Shown here: positions 34,695 through 47,868 of the stretch, piece by piece
Position numbering within the stretch: the first letter of the stretch is position 1
How the letters are laid out: the number at the start of each line of letters is the position of its first letter
Origin: Ceratopteris richardii
Taxonomy: Eukaryota > Streptophyta > Polypodiopsida > Polypodiales > Pteridaceae
Length of the DNA stretch: 64,000 bases
Reading direction: 5' to 3'
NCBI GenBank assembly: GCA_020310875.1
Contig: CM035432.1
Location: 99,908,512 to 99,972,511, forward strand
The notes under the pieces: model-generated
Seen by the model: the letters and a program-made list of their open reading frames with translations, nothing else
Told to the model about the DNA's origin: nothing
Databases searched by the model: none
Program-made: the position numbers and the translations under genes

Positions 34695-34990
34695 TGTTAC
34701 ACTTATGTGCTCCTCGAGTAGCTTTGATGTGAACCTTTTCCCTATACATGGGCACTTTTTACTCTAGTGCTGGCTAGAGGTTTTTCCCCCATGCTACTGC
34801 ATACTTGATACTCTCATATGTGGTGGTACTTTGTACTTAGGGATATTATTCAGCTCTTACTTCAATTCAGTTCATCATCAATAGAGAGAGCTATTCCAAC
34901 CATCGTCTTCTCCGTGTGTATTGCTACGTTAATGCTCCTTGTGTGTGCTTCTCGTGTGTCTCTCGCACTCCTACACACACACACCCAACG
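34695..34990 (+). repeat. 5' LTR of the short copia element
   Basis: Starts TGTTACACTTATGTG and ends near CACCCAAC, just before the primer site TGGTATTAGAG. It contains 'tgcatacttgatactctc' and 'aatagagagagctattcc' landmarks shared with the 3' LTR. The left target duplication TGTTT is at 34690-34694. Confidence 0.92.
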
Positions 34991-37198
34991 GTGGTATTAG
35001 AGAAATTTCAGCTCCTTCTCAAGTTTTGATTTTTTTCCTCGCAGCACGTGTGCACTTTTAATAGTGCAAATCGACTTCGGAGCATAGAAGAGTGAATTTC
35101 AACAGCCAAGAAACATTTCCACTAGGTGCACTGAGGTTTTACCCCCATCTCCAAGCCATTCGTGCAATTAGAATTGCCATCAGAGTGATGGTTTGTGAGC
35201 TGAAATTTTAGCATTCATTTCAGCTTTTGTAGAAGTGAAGATTTTATCACTTTCTTGTTCCTTAGTGAAATGGCGGGCAGCAATGAATTTTTTGGCATGC
35301 TTCAAGCTGAAGATAAGCTTGATGGGACAACCTATCCGATGTGGTCTTAGATGATGAAGCAGTTCTTGTTGCTAAACAACTTTGGAACATAGTGGCAGGT
35401 GTAGATTGAAGACCCACAGGTTCTTCTACTTCATAGTCTAGTATCACAGATGGAGCTTCTTCTTAGTACAGTGGTTTCTCCTTCTCTACCTACACAAGAG
35501 CACCTTAGATGGGATGGAAAAGATGCTCAAGCTCATGCTTTGATTGGGCTTTTTGTGAAGCGTCATATAGTTCCACACATTCAGTCATGTTCTACATCAC
35601 GACAGGCATGGAACACTCTTGCTTCTTTGTATGTCGTGCGTAATGAAGCACGTGCTGCATACTTGAGGATGTATGTATGGCTGAAAATGAGTGAGTGGAT
35701 GTGTATGTGACATGCATCAAGGACTTGAAAGAGCAATTGGCAAACATCGATGAGATCATTCCGGATGCATCACTCATTTCTACATTGTTGAAAGGATTAC
35801 CAGAATCTTTTCAAAGCTTTACTACTACACTCCGTTTGGTTGCAAAAGGAAATCCTAATATGTATGCATTTGATGAGGTTGTGTCTTATCTTTTGCAAGA
35901 AGAGCAATCTAGAGTGAATAGGAGTGGTTTGATTGAGGGAACGCAAGAACTTGCTATCTCACAAAAGGGGAAAAGCAAGTATGGTTCAGCTTTGGGTTCA
36001 TCAAAACCAAACCTCAAGCTTCCTCTTCCACTCATTCCTATAATGATAGTGATTTTCAAAAGAAGAAGAGATGCAAATATTGTCGGAAGGCTAGTCATAC
36101 TATTGATGAGTGTAGAAAGCTTGCTAAACGCAATGAAAAGAAGAAGGAATTCGGCATGTCTAGTGCTAAAAAATCAGCAAATGTAAAGAATGATGAAGCT
36201 TACATGGCTCAAGATTTTTGGGCATGTGTTGTTACATATCATTCTGATGCTTCTTTGCATTCTAAATGTATGGTTGTGAGTGAGGCTGATTCTGATTGGT
36301 TCTTTGATAGTGGTGCTTCAAAGCAGATAACATCATGCAAAAGATTTTTTGCCTCTTTGAAAGATGCACCCAAAGGAGGACATGTGGTGTGTGTAGAAAA
36401 TGCCTCTTATCCTATCATTAGAGTAGGAGAAATTGAGATTACGGATGCAAATGGAGGTGTGATTCTCTTGAAAAATGCATTGTATGTGCCCAGTATCAAG
36501 AAGAACTTAATTTCAATTCTGTTGATTGCCCAAGCTCGACTTCATGTACACTTTGTTGATGATAAGTGTATGGTTCATGATTTCAACATTGAGGATGTTA
36601 TCAAGATGTCCAGTACATTATGTAATGGTTTGTATCGCATGGATACATACAAGAGGCCTGCCTCAAATGACTTGGTTGCTCATAGTTCTTCCATGGCTGA
36701 AATGGAGCTTTGGCATGCTCGTTTTGGTCACTTGAACTTCAATAGTTTGCTTTACTTTCAAAAGAAGGACATGGTTATTGGTTTGCCTACACTTGAGTCT
36801 TTCAATAGTTTTCTTTACTTTCAAAAGAAGGGTAGCTTTCACATCTATAGTGGAGTGTATATGGCTGAGATGCCTATTGATGGATCTTTGCATGGAGATT
36901 GATGCTTCTATGCATATTCTCAATCATAGTCAGAGTGCTTTGGCTGTTGCTCGAAACCTAGTGTTTCATGCACAGACCAAACATATTGAAGTGCATTCTC
37001 ACTATGTGAGAGAGCGCCTTCATGCAGGAGATATTGATTTGGTATATGTGCCTACAGAAGATAATGTGGCAGACATATTCACCAAAGCTCTTCCATAGGA
37101 AAAGTTTGCAGCTTTTTCTAAAGCTATAGGCTTATTACCTTGTGGGGGCTGATCTGTCACTCCCTGTATGTGTTCACATCATTCGCTCCAGGGGGGTT

Positions 37199-37477
37199 TG
37201 TAACACTTATGTGTTCCTCGAGTAGCTTTGATGTGAACCTATTTCCTATACATGGGCACTTTTTACTCTAGTGCTGGCTAGAGGTTTTTTCCCATGTTAC
37301 CGCATACTTGATACTCTCATATGTGGTGGTACTTTGTACTTATGGATATTATTCAGCTCTTACTTCAATTTAGTTCATCGTCAATAGAGAGAGCTATTCC
37401 AGCCATTGTCTTCTCTGTGTGTCTTGCTGCGTTTTGTGCTTCTCGTGGGTCTCTCGCACTTCTACACACACCCAACA
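37199..37477 (+). repeat. 3' LTR of the short copia element
   Basis: Follows the purine tract 'aggggggt' and runs TGTAACACTTATG to CACCCAACA. It is about 17 bp shorter than the 5' LTR, mainly through one gap near its right end. The right target duplication TGTTT is at 37478-37482. Confidence 0.92.
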
Positions 37478-39776
37478 TGTTTAATAGCTTATTCATCTAT
37501 TTTTATTAAAACTTTAGAACCCATAAGGTAATGTTTCCAAATTTTTAAAGCATGCACAACATCTAAAAGTTCCTTATCATATGTTCTATAATTCGCTTGA
37601 GAATCTTTAACTTTCCTACTTTCAAATGCAATAGGATGATCATTTTGCATTAATACAACACCTATACCTAAACCACTAGCATCTATAACTACATGGAAAG
37701 GTTGTGCAAAAGTTGGTAGTTGCAAAATAGGTGCATGACAAAGTGCATGTTTGATTTTATCAAAAGATTGTTGTTGTAATAATCCCCATGCAAATTTTAA
37801 CTTGTTCTTCAATAATAATGTGAGTAGAAGTGCTAAATAAGAAAAACCTTTTACAAACTTTCTATAAAAACTAGGTAACCTAAGAAAAGAGCATACATCA
37901 TTCATAGATTGAGGTATAGGCCATTCTTCAATTACTTTAATTTTCTTTGGATCAACATGAATGCCTTGACTAGAAACAATATGGTCTAAATACTCTAATT
38001 CTTTTTGAAAGAAATAACTCGTTTCAGGATTGGCATAAAGTATGTTTTTGCATAAAAAATTGAAAATTGTTGCTAAATGATTTTTATGTTCATTGTCATT
38101 CTCATTATACACATGTATATCATCAAAGAAAACAAGAACAAAAGCTTGGTACTCAAGAGAAATGTTATTCATCATATGTACAAATGTAGTAGGTGCATTG
38201 GTGAGTCCAAAAAGCATTACCATGAATTCAAAGTGACGAGTTTGAGTTCTAAAGGCAGTCTTATAAATGTGATTTTGTGTCATTTGTGTTTGATGATACC
38301 CAGATTTAAGATCAATTTTGCTAAAGACATGTGCTCCATAAAGCTTATCTAGCAAATCATCTATCCTAGGAATAGGATATCTATTTTATATTGTGATCTT
38401 ATTGAGTGCTCTATAGTCAATGCACATCCTATAAGTCCTTCTCCACTAAGAGAAGAGGTGCTCCAAAGAGAGAAGAACTAGGTCTTATAAGTCCTTTGTG
38501 AAGTAGAACCTTAACTTGATCAGCTATTTCTTGTTGATGTGAAGGTCCATGCCTATAAGGTGCTTTATTTGGAGGGGAACTACCAGGAATGAAGTCTATA
38601 CTATGGTCAAGAGATCCCCTAGAAGGTGGTAGTTTAAAAGGGAAATTAGCCATAAAACAATGCTTATAAGAATCCATAAATGCTTTACGTGCATTAGGAA
38701 GTGTATGTGTATAATCAACTATGTCATTCACAAAAACAATACATGAATTGTAGCATTTCCTAAATGCATGTTTTACTTGAGTATGAATAATCAATGGAAA
38801 TGGTTGGAAGTCATGCCTTATAGACAAAGAAATATCTTGATTGTTAAACTTAAAACTCATTGTGTGTGTATGATAATCAATACATGGATTATGATGATGA
38901 CAAAAAGGCATACCAAGTATAACATCATAGGAGTGCAAAGGAACGATTAAGAATATGCATTCATCTATGTATGAACCCATACAAATGTGAACGTTATGCA
39001 CTTCACTTGTAACATTATATCTATTTCCTTGAAATGTGGCCTTAACTTTATACATAGAAGGAAGTGGTTTTAATTGAAGATCTGGCACTAGTGTAAGAGA
39101 AATGAAATTATGTGAACTACCATCATCATGTAAAATATTAACAACTTTACCATTAATAGTACTTTGCATGCAAAGTAAAGAATGAATAAATATTCACTTA
39201 CCCAAGGTACTTAGATCCTATTCCAATGCTTCTTCGGCCCAATCAGGTTGAGTGTCTTCATGAACCGCCTCCATGTTGTGTACTTCAACTCCAATAGGCT
39301 TCATATCATTAGTTCACAACCTACATTTAGATCTAGTATGAACAAAGTTACCATAATGTCAGCAAGTGATATAGGGCATCTTTTGTTGAGCATCCATCAT
39401 CATAGTTTGAAGGGTTGGAGGTTTGATAGGGCATTAAGAAACTGAATTGAGGAGGGCATTGAAAAATAGGAGGGCACTGGAATGGAGGGGGCATTGAAAA
39501 GTAGGAGAAGAAAGACTAGTGAAAGCATGCTTGAAAGAAAAATTAGGCTTGATTCGTTGTTGTCGTTGACATGTTTGTTGTAAGCGAATGGACTTGGTAA
39601 TGGATTGAAAATCCTTCTCACCATCATGTGCAAGTGAAATAACTTCATAGAGGATCGTGGAATGTAGTGTGTTGATCTTGGCTTGAATTGCCATCTCCAA
39701 ACCATCTTCATACTGTCATTGCAAGGTATCTTCTCCAATTGTTTCAAGTGAATGAATAAGTAGAGACCTCCACAAT

Positions 39777-42046
39777 AGAATGGTGGTTATAGCGACCTCT
39801 ACACCTAACACAGATTCTACTAATCTTATGCAAAATGAAGAATTGGGGTTTACTATTGTTTGCAATTTTGATCCATCTTCTCATGAGCGCTCTATGTCTA
39901 TAGTAGAATCAGATTTTTTGTGCTTTGATAATGGGGCAACCAAACATATTAGCTCACAATGTAGTTTCTTCAGATCACTTTAGCCTACCCCTAAAGAGAA
40001 TACTATAACATGCACCAACAACTCCTCTTGTCATGTAGTGGGAGTTCGTAAGATCATTTTCACTATTGTTGATGGTAGTTCTTTTACATTGTCAAATGCT
40101 TTGTTTGTACCAGGGATCAAGAAAAATATGTTTTCAATTTTAGCATTAGTCAAGATTGTCTTGGTTGTCAAGTTTGTTGATGACAAATGTACATTCCATG
40201 ATCTCTCAAATGGTGATGTTATATTTTCTTGTAGAATTTTATGTCATGCACTATATAAGCTCATAGAATATGAAAAATCTATGAAACATTCAGCATGTGC
40301 AGTACATGATTCTGAGGCTATCTAAGATGCCAAGCTTTGGCATGCAAGCTTTGGTCATCTAAACTTTGCTAGTTTGCTACACCTATAGAAATTTGTAATG
40401 GTGTCTTCTCTGCCCCAAACTTGAGGCACCTAGTAAACATGTTTCTAAAGGCTCTACTTTGGGCAAAATGTAGTGTTCCTCATTCCCAAAAGATGGTTCA
40501 GTCCGATCTACATAGAAATTGTAGCTTGTTCATAGTGATGTATGTGGTCCTACGCAGACACCCTGTTTGGGGAACTTCCGTTACCTCCTAAGTTTTATTG
40601 ATGATATTTCGAGGCATGCATGGGTGTATCCATTGAAAGCAAAGTCCAAAGAATTTATGTGCTTCAATGCATTTCTAGTTTTGGCTCAAAATTTGTGAGC
40701 ATCTACGATGGGCGCCCTCCATTGTGATTGAAGTGGGGGATACATGTTGTCTTATTTTAATGTATTTCTCATTTATCATAGGATAAAACATCAGTAGGTC
40801 TCCCATGGAGATGGTGAGGTGTATGGTCAAAATTCAGGCTTTACCACATAGCTTCTAGCTTGAGTTTTTATATGTACAGCATATGTAACATGTGCCCACC
40901 AAAGCATTGCAATCTATCACTCTATTTGAGGCTTGGCATGGTCGCAAGCCATGTGTTGCTCATCACATGTTTTTTGTTGTTTGGCATATGCATTAGTGCT
41001 TGAACAACAAATAGGAAACACGATGATAAAGAAATGAAATGTATGGTTGTTGGGTATAGTTTTGAAAGCAAAGGCTATCGTCTGTATCATCCACATACTA
41101 AAGAAATTTTGTTAGTCATGATGTTGTTTTCATCGAAGATGCATATCGCCCATTACTTCCATGTACCAAGGATACTTCTATTAGCTCTAGAGATGTGTAT
41201 GACACTTTGTTGCCTCTTTTTAGAGGTGGACAATCAAGTGGTGTTTTTCTCAGCCTCTACAGGTTTCATGTGATAATGCAGTTTATTCCATTTTTTTATA
41301 CAGATTTACATGATGCACTCGTCGATGAGAGGGTTGATATAGAGGAGGCCAAACTATACCAAAATTTCTAAAGATTGCTATCCTATGGCTGCCTCTAGTC
41401 TTTGTGATTAGAATGATCTTGTTTCATTTGATGAAGCACAAATTGGAAAAATTGGATGGTTGCTATGTAATTGGAATATGATGCAATTATGAACGATGGC
41501 ACTTGGTCTTGATGTGATTTTCCTCATGGAAAGAATGCCATTGATGCTAAGAACGAAACATAAGATTTTGTTGAGACCTTTGCTCCTAAATGTCAAATGA
41601 CATTTGTGCACTTGGATATCATCATGGTTGGAATGTTAATCAGTTGGATGTTAAATGGTGACTTACATGAAGAAGTGTATATTTTTTAGCCTCATAGTTT
41701 TGTTGAGAAAGTGTATGAAAACAAAGTGTGCTGATTGAAAAAGGAATTTTCTGGTCGGAAGCAAGCACCACATGCTTGATATGAAAAGATACATGCCTGC
41801 TCGATTGCACACTATTTTGAGAACACTCCAACTAAGAGCACCTTATATTTTAAGTGTGCAAATGATTTGCTTCTGTTCATTCTCATCCATGCTGATGACA
41901 TGTTGCTCACCAATCCTAATGAGAAGCATATTGCTGATTTTAAGGGTGATTTGCGTGCCTCATTTGAGATATTAGATTTGGGTCATATGCATCATTATTT
42001 GAGATCTGAAATTTTCTGTTTTTATTGCATATGTACATGTCTGAGA
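39777..42046 (+). mobile_element. Family 1 copia internal fragment (protease to reverse transcriptase)
   Basis: Plus-strand copia matching the copy at 58990-61600. Protease and upstream linker (39780-39983; 'FDNGATKHISSQCSFF'), GAG-pre-integrase (40038-40400; 'LFVPGIKKNMFSILALV'), integrase (about 40560-41270) and reverse transcriptase up to about 42020 ('HADDMLLTNPNEKHIADFKGDL'). The frame is interrupted many times. Its 5' end abuts the gypsy gag at 39776, and its 3' end abuts a family 2 copia at about 42047. Neither LTR is present. Confidence 0.82.
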
Positions 42047-44596
42047 TGAATTGAGGACGAAGCTTGATCCAAAAGCAGAAAAGTGTGTCTTCATTGGATA
42101 CTCCGTTGAGCAAAAGGCATATAAATGTTATAACCCACTCACAGGGTAGGTAAAGGTGAGCAGAGATGTGGTATTTGATGAAATGTCAAGCTTCTATGCA
42201 GATGCCAAAGAAGGACTGAATCTTGAACCAAATGACAAAGAAAATGCTGAAAAATCAAGTGCAGAATCTCAAGTTTTGAGTGGACCGGATCTCAAGTTTT
42301 GGGTGGACCACATGCATCACCATGCAATAGTTCCAACTCAAATCCATGGAGTGGAAGATTGCATGGAACTTTCAGTCCAGAAATTTAATCAAATACATCT
42401 AAGAAAGGTAAAAAAAGCTTCCTGCAAGTCATAAAAAATGTACAGGTTTTGAAGACGTTGATGATGATTCAAGCAGTTCAGAAAAGAGTCTTGATGAGGA
42501 ACTTGGACTGCCCTCTGTGAAGACTCCAGGAGTAAGAAGGGCACATGCAGATGATACAAGGAGAAGTGACCCAGGCCCAGGAAGATCTGCGAGGATGCAG
42601 AATTCAGTGCAATGATTGACGTATGATAGTTATATGGCTCGTCATTGTGCCTACATGACAAAGGTAATACAAGATGTTGAACCTTCTTGCTTTGAAGATG
42701 CAATTGGAATTGCCGATTGGGAAAAAGCTTTGGATGAGGAGATGGCTGCACTTTATGGAAATGATACATGGAAGCTGGTTCCATTGCCGCAAGGAAAGAA
42801 ACCCATAGGCTGCAAATGGGTTTACAAGGTAAAGCATAATCCTGATGGTAGCATAAGCAGGTATAAAGCACGATTGGTAGCTAAAGGATATGCACACACA
42901 TATGGCATTGATCATGAGGAAACATTTAGCCCTGTAGCTAAAATGTCTATTGTCAAAACACTTGTTGCATTAGCTATAGCAAAAAGATGGACTTTTCATC
43001 AGATGGATGTGAAGAATGCTTTCCTACATGGTGAGTTACAGGAAGAAGTATACATGGACCAGCCACAAGGATATGAAGATTCAAAGCATCCAGAATATGT
43101 TTGTAGGTTGCAAAAGTCTTTATATGGGCTGAAGCAAGCCCCTCATGCATGGCATGCAAGGATTGCTAATTACTTAACCAGCATTGGGTTTTCTATGTGT
43201 GATGCAGATCACTCACTATATGCAAGGAAGGCTGATGATAGCATCACTACTGTGGCTATTTATGTTGATGACTTCATTGTAGGTGGTGATAATGAAGGAA
43301 GCATCAAAGAGGTAAAGCAACTTCTTATGCATGAATTTGACATGAAAGATCTTGGTGTGCTGCGCTATTCCTTGAATGTTGAGTTTAAACATATAGAAAC
43401 AGGTATATGGATGTTGCAAAGGCAATATGCCTTGAATATCCTGCAAAAGTATGGTATGGCTGATTATAAGACAATTTCTATGCCATTAGATCAGAATTTG
43501 AAGTTGGATACTACATCAGGTGAAGCATTGGAAAATGCTACTATGTACAGGAAAATTGTGGGAAGTCTTATATATCTCACAATTACAAGACTTGATCTAA
43601 GTTATACTATTGGACTTGAAAGTCAATTTATGCAGGTTCCCAGGAAGCCACATTTGGATGCTCTGAGGTGCACTCTACATTATGTGAGTGCTACTTTGGA
43701 TTATGCATTGTTTTCTGAGGCTGATGTAGATTTGCAAGTTTATGGATACACGGATGCAGATTGGGCTCGTAGCATTCAAGATATAAGATCTACTAGTGGT
43801 TTTCTATTCTCACTTGGGAGTGCAGCCCTCACATGGAGCAGCAAGAAGCAACCCACTGTTGCTTTGTCGCATACAGAGGCTGAGTATAGAGGTGCTACAA
43901 TGGTAGCATGTGAGGCATCATGGCTAAAAATGCTACTTGCAGATTTAGATGTGGAAGTGGGAAATCCTATCAGTATTTGTTGTGATAATCTTAGCAGCAT
44001 ATAGTTAGCACGGAATCCTATTTTCCATGCTAGAACAAAGAATATCAAGGTACATTATCACTTCATCGGAGAGAAGGTATTAGCAGGTAATATTGATCTT
44101 GTTTGTGTGAGAATAGATGAGCAGGTTGTTGATATTTTCACCAAAGCACTTGGAGCTGAGAAGTTGAAGAAGTTTCGGGAGATGCTTGGATTACAAGATA
44201 TGGCGTTGAGCTTGAGGGGGAGTGTTGAGATATCAAGCTCAACATGTGATGATCTAGAATGACACATACCAGTTTTTCGTTTCTCTGACATGTATAGTGG
44301 TCACACCCGATATATGTTACTCCATTGAACTTTATTAGATTTATCTACCAAGAGTGATGGCACATTTGTTCCTTGCCAGCTCACTCATTCGCGAACACTA
44401 GGTTTTTCCTTTTGTACTGATCTTTATATATTGCACTTGTTTTATTCTTGTTTTTAGGTCATTCTTGTACATTCCTTTTTATGTAATAGAAGAAGAAGAA
44501 GATCATCCTTTCTTGCATCAATCTATGTGTGTGCTTCTCCTTGAGAGTGAGAGTGTGTGTGTGTGAGCTCTCTTCCTTATCTCCTTCCTCGTGACA
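42047..44596 (+). mobile_element. Family 2 copia 3' half with a nearly open reverse transcriptase/RNase H and 3' LTR
   Basis: Plus strand. The end of integrase (42047-42200; 'LDPKAEKCVFIGYS', 'SRDVVFDEM') leads to a linker and then a 462-codon open frame (42616-44004) covering reverse transcriptase ('DTWKLVPLPQGKKPIGCKWV', 'HQMDVKNAFLHGELQEEVYM', catalytic 'AIYVDDFIVGGD') and most of RNase H ('GYTDADWARS', 'ALSHTEAEYRGA'). The rest of RNase H runs to about 44190, followed by a purine tract (44214-44222) and a 3' LTR (44223-44596). It is the best-preserved copia pol segment in the window and is closely related to 23562-25065. The 5' half is missing, so the copy is broken, with few breaks in this part. 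Confidence 0.9.
44223..44596 (+). repeat. Family 2 copia 3' LTR
   Basis: About 374 bp, from TGTTGAGATATCAAGC to CTCGTGACA. It matches the two LTRs at 23092 and 27017 in reverse orientation. A minus-strand open frame (44459-45511) runs antisense into it and is not evidence for a longer gene. Confidence 0.9.
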
Positions 44597-46760
44597 ATCT
44601 GCACATTGTAAATTGGTTGATACATAGGACAAATGGATGTCCTTGCTTAGTAGCTTTTCTCTAAGATAGTGATTGTGCACTTCAATGTGCTTAGTCCTTG
44701 CATGATATACAGGATTAGCAGCCAGATGAAGTGAGCTAGTGTTATCTCCGAGATTCATTGGAGTAGAAGAATGTAATCCCAAATCTATGTAAAGTGGCTT
44801 AAGCCACATAGCCTCTTGTGTTGCACTTGCTAAGCCTATGTATTCAACTTCAGTTGATAATAATGCCACACTTGTTTGTTTCTTTGATGACCATAAAATT
44901 AGATTTGGACCTGCAAAAGATAAATATCCACAAGTGCTCCTCCTATCATCTTTTGAGCCATCCCAATCTACATCAGAGTATAGCTTGATATCCAAGTCAG
45001 ATGTGACTGGATAAAATAGCCCTTCATTTATTGTACTCTTTAGATACTTTAAGATCCTCTTGCCAACTTCCATGTGAGCTTTTCCTGGTGTATGCATAAA
45101 TTGTCTTAATGTACTTACTCCATAGCATATGTCCACTCTTGTTAGGGTTGCATAAATGAGACTCCCAACAAGCCTTTGATAACTTGTAATATCTTCAAGT
45201 AGTTCTCCTTCATGAAAAGTAATTTTGGGATTGAGTTCCATAGGTGTACCTGCAACTTTAGTGTTCTTCATCTTGAATTTAATCAACATGTCATGAATGT
45301 ACTTGCTCTGAGTATTAAAGACACCAGAATATGAATATACAAGTTCTAATCCAACAAAGTATGTTAACAAACCAAGGTCACTGATTTTAAACTCTTCCAT
45401 GATCTCAGCTTTGATTTGCTTTATGCCATTAGCACCATTCCCTGTAATAATAATGTCATCCACATAAACACATAGATAAATAATTTTTGAGTTAGTCTTC
45501 TTTATGAACAAAGAAGAATCTACTTTGCTAGCAACAAAGCCTTGGTCCTACAAATATGTGACAAGCCTATGGTTCCAAGCTCTAAGAGCTTGCTTTAATC
45601 CATACAATGTCTTCCTCAATTTACATACAAAATTAGGTTTTTCCTTGTCTTCATATCCTGGTGGTTGAGCCATGTAGACCTCTTCAGAGATCCATCCATT
45701 AAGGAATGCATTTTTAACATCTAACTGATACAAGTTCCAATTCTTTGAAGCAGCAATACTTACTAAAACCTTGATTGTTGGCATTTCAACCATAGGTGAG
45801 AAGGTCTCCTCATAATCCACTCCATGTGTTTGAGCAAACCCCTTTGCTACTAACCTTGCTTTATACCTATTGATTGAGCCATTTGAATTCTTCTTCACTT
45901 TGTAAATCCATCTGGATCCTATTACCTTCATGCTTGGTTTCTTGGGAACCAAATCCCAAGTGTTGTTCTCTTGAGGTGCTTCAATTTCTTCCTGCATCGC
46001 TTCTCTCCATTCTTCCTTCCTATTGCATTCTTCAAATGAAGAATTCTCTTTTGACATAGAGTCTTTAGCCATGTATATAGAATGCTTGGTGACTAGTGGT
46101 GTCACAACCATACCTTATGGGCTTTTAACTCTCCCTTTGAGATCTTCTAAGAGCTTGATTTGATGACTCTAGAATGTCTTCCAATTGTTTGAACTTTTTC
46201 TTGTCCTTGGACTTCCAAGCTTTGAATTCAGTTTGTTCTTCATCTTCTGAGTTGACATCTTTTGATATTTGTAATTATGCTTGAGTCAGAGTTGAAAAAT
46301 CACTTTCCAAGTCATAGAGTAGCTTTATTTTCCTGCAATCATCTTCAAACCAAGAGTTATTTTCATCAAACACCACATCCCCTACTAACTATAAATCTTT
46401 TATTAGTGAGATTATACAACCTATATCCTTTCTGATTTTGATCATAGCCAATGAATATATATCTTTCAGCTTTTGGATCAAGCTTTCCTCTAGTCTCTGA
46501 GGGTATATGTGCATATGAAATGCACCCAAAGATTTTACAATGCTCTAGGGAAGGTCTCTTGCCATTCCATGCCTCATAAGGTGTCATTCCATCCAAAGAC
46601 ATGGATGGAAGCCTATTAATTAAGTATGTGGCTCTGGAAAGCCTCTACCCATAGGTAATTTGGAAGTTTCATTTCATTCAACATTGATCTTGCAACTTCT
46701 ACTATTAGTCTATTTCTCCTCTCTCCCACTCCATTTTGTTCACGACTGTACCTTGTTGTA
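44597..46760 (-). mobile_element. Ty1/copia fragment (integrase to RNase H)
   Basis: Minus strand. The integrase end (46760-46366; 'RGKLDPKAERYIFIGYDQNQ') is followed by a linker, reverse transcriptase (46111-45430; '[20 protein letters not shown]', '[19 protein letters not shown]', 'LCVYVDDIIITGN') and RNase H (to 44597; 'KLYSDVDWDGSKDDRRST', 'KHIEVHNHYLREKLLSKDI'). Its right end abuts the gypsy LTR at 46764, and its left end is cut at the family 2 LTR at 44596, so both neighbours or their insertion events truncated it. Moderately preserved, with a handful of breaks. No LTRs are present. Confidence 0.88.
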
Positions 46761-46763
46761 ACC

Positions 46764-47868
46764 TGTAGTGTTTCCTCAATCATAATCTATCCCCAATCAC
46801 AATCACTCAAGAATAAGAGAGGAGAGAAAAAGGTAGAGATTGCACAAGATAAGAGAAAATCAAATGCGGAAGAGTAGAAGAGATATGACTCAAAAAAATA
46901 GGGATTCTGATATTATAGATGTGAATCACTAGTTACAATAGCTTTGGAAAATAGCTTCTTGACAAAGCCCCTACCTCCCGACCACCCCCAAGCTATCACA
47001 ATCTCATTCACACTCGCACTCTCAATCACTCTCACTCTCACTCTCAATCACAAGGTAATTCTCTGATTTTTGTGTGTCCCCTTCATTAACGAGCAGTTCT
47101 CTTATATAATAGAGTTTGATCTTTGTCCCAAAGAAGTGTGCGATCCACCAAATTTAGAAAAAATTGAGTCTCTCCAAAACTTTTGCAAAAAGCCATGCGA
47201 CTGTAGTGTGCTTTCTTTAGCGTAAATATCAAAAATTGGAGGAAAACATCGAAAAGACATATTCAAAGATTTCCATAATTAGACATGATGACATGTAAGC
47301 ATCAGTCACGGATTCGAATAGAATTAGAGAAGCCCTTTTTTTCTAAGTGTTTGAAAACGGCACTTTTTAGAGCCTTATAACTCAAAAACGGTGAGGAATC
47401 AGCTTAAGCTTGTGAGAACACTTTTATTCAAATTTTCAATCTGCACAAAAGTGCTAGAGATGACCTAGGTCCAAATCCACCTCCAAATGCCACTTTTGAG
47501 CCCTACAAGTTTCAAAATTCTAGAGAGAGTAAAATCAAGGCATTTTCTTACAATGAACTAAATGTAGAGCCCTGAACAAGGCATTTAAAACATGATTCAC
47601 AAAAATTTCACAAGGACACTTTTATTCTCTTATACTTGCTCTACCTTTCTCTCATACAAAGTTTTTCTTAATTCCTTCATCCTCACCTTCAAATTTCAAT
47701 TAGAAAGCATGATGGGCATAAGGTCTAGAGAGAGAATATGAAACTTGTCATCCCAAAATTTTTCCTACATGTATACAATGAACTAATTATTCATTCTAAG
47801 CATTATCCCTAGAGTGTAATTCAAAAAGTTCAAAATGAATTATTTCGGTAGAAAAGAGGCCTATTACA
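46764..47868 (-). repeat. 3' LTR of the second gypsy (about 1105 bp)
   Basis: On the minus strand it starts TGTAATAGGCCTC right after the purine tract AAAGGGGGGAAGAAT and ends ...GGAAACACTACA at 46764. It aligns with 53165-54243 over about 1.07 kb. It contains a tract of 'ctcactctcaatcac' repeats near 47000-47050. Confidence 0.88.

Larger units (their letters stand above)
34695..37477 (+). mobile_element. Short Ty1/copia element with both LTRs and target-site duplication
   Basis: A 2.8-kb plus-strand element, 5' LTR 34695-34990 and 3' LTR 37199-37477, flanked by TGTTT (34690-34694 and 37478-37482). Inside are a primer site (TGGTATTAGAG, 34992-35002), gag from ATG 35270 to about 36170 with a zinc-knuckle region near 36070-36120, a protease with 'WFFDSGASKQITS' (36298-36336), a GAG-pre-integrase piece ('LWHARFGHLNFNSLL', about 36706), and then the end of RNase H (36920-37098; 'KHIEVHSHYVRERL', 'VADIFTKALP') and a purine tract (37191-37196). 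No integrase core or reverse transcriptase was recognised. By eye the LTRs differ at roughly 18 of 280 aligned positions, so it is younger than most neighbours. Non-autonomous and broken. Confidence 0.92.
32454..39779 (-). mobile_element. Chromodomain Ty3/gypsy element, split by a copia at 34695-37477
   Basis: Minus strand. From the right: gag remains (about 39770-39180), protease and linker (39169-38429; 'LHDDGSSHNFISLTLV', 'VILGMPFC', 'PPNKAPYRHGP', 'GLIRPSSSLFGAPLLLV'), reverse transcriptase and RNase H (38355-37489; 'FSKIDLKSGYHQ', 'FDDIHVYNEN', 'VVIDASGLGIGVVL', 'YDKELLDVVHALK'). After the nested copia come integrase (about 34600-33700; 'SGKSEAMNSAIL'), a chromodomain (about 33290-33090) and the 3' LTR (32454-32930). 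The order RT-RNase H-integrase identifies Ty3/gypsy, and the chromodomain suggests chromatin-directed insertion. The 5' LTR is missing, where a copia begins at 39777. A broken fossil with many breaks. Confidence 0.9.

Noticed and set aside
36663-36923. Minus-strand 86-codon frame
   Set aside because: Antisense to the gag-pre-integrase part of the short copia element.
44459-45511. Minus-strand 350-codon frame as one protein
   Set aside because: Only 44597-45511 is copia pol. The remaining part runs antisense through a family 2 LTR belonging to a different element.
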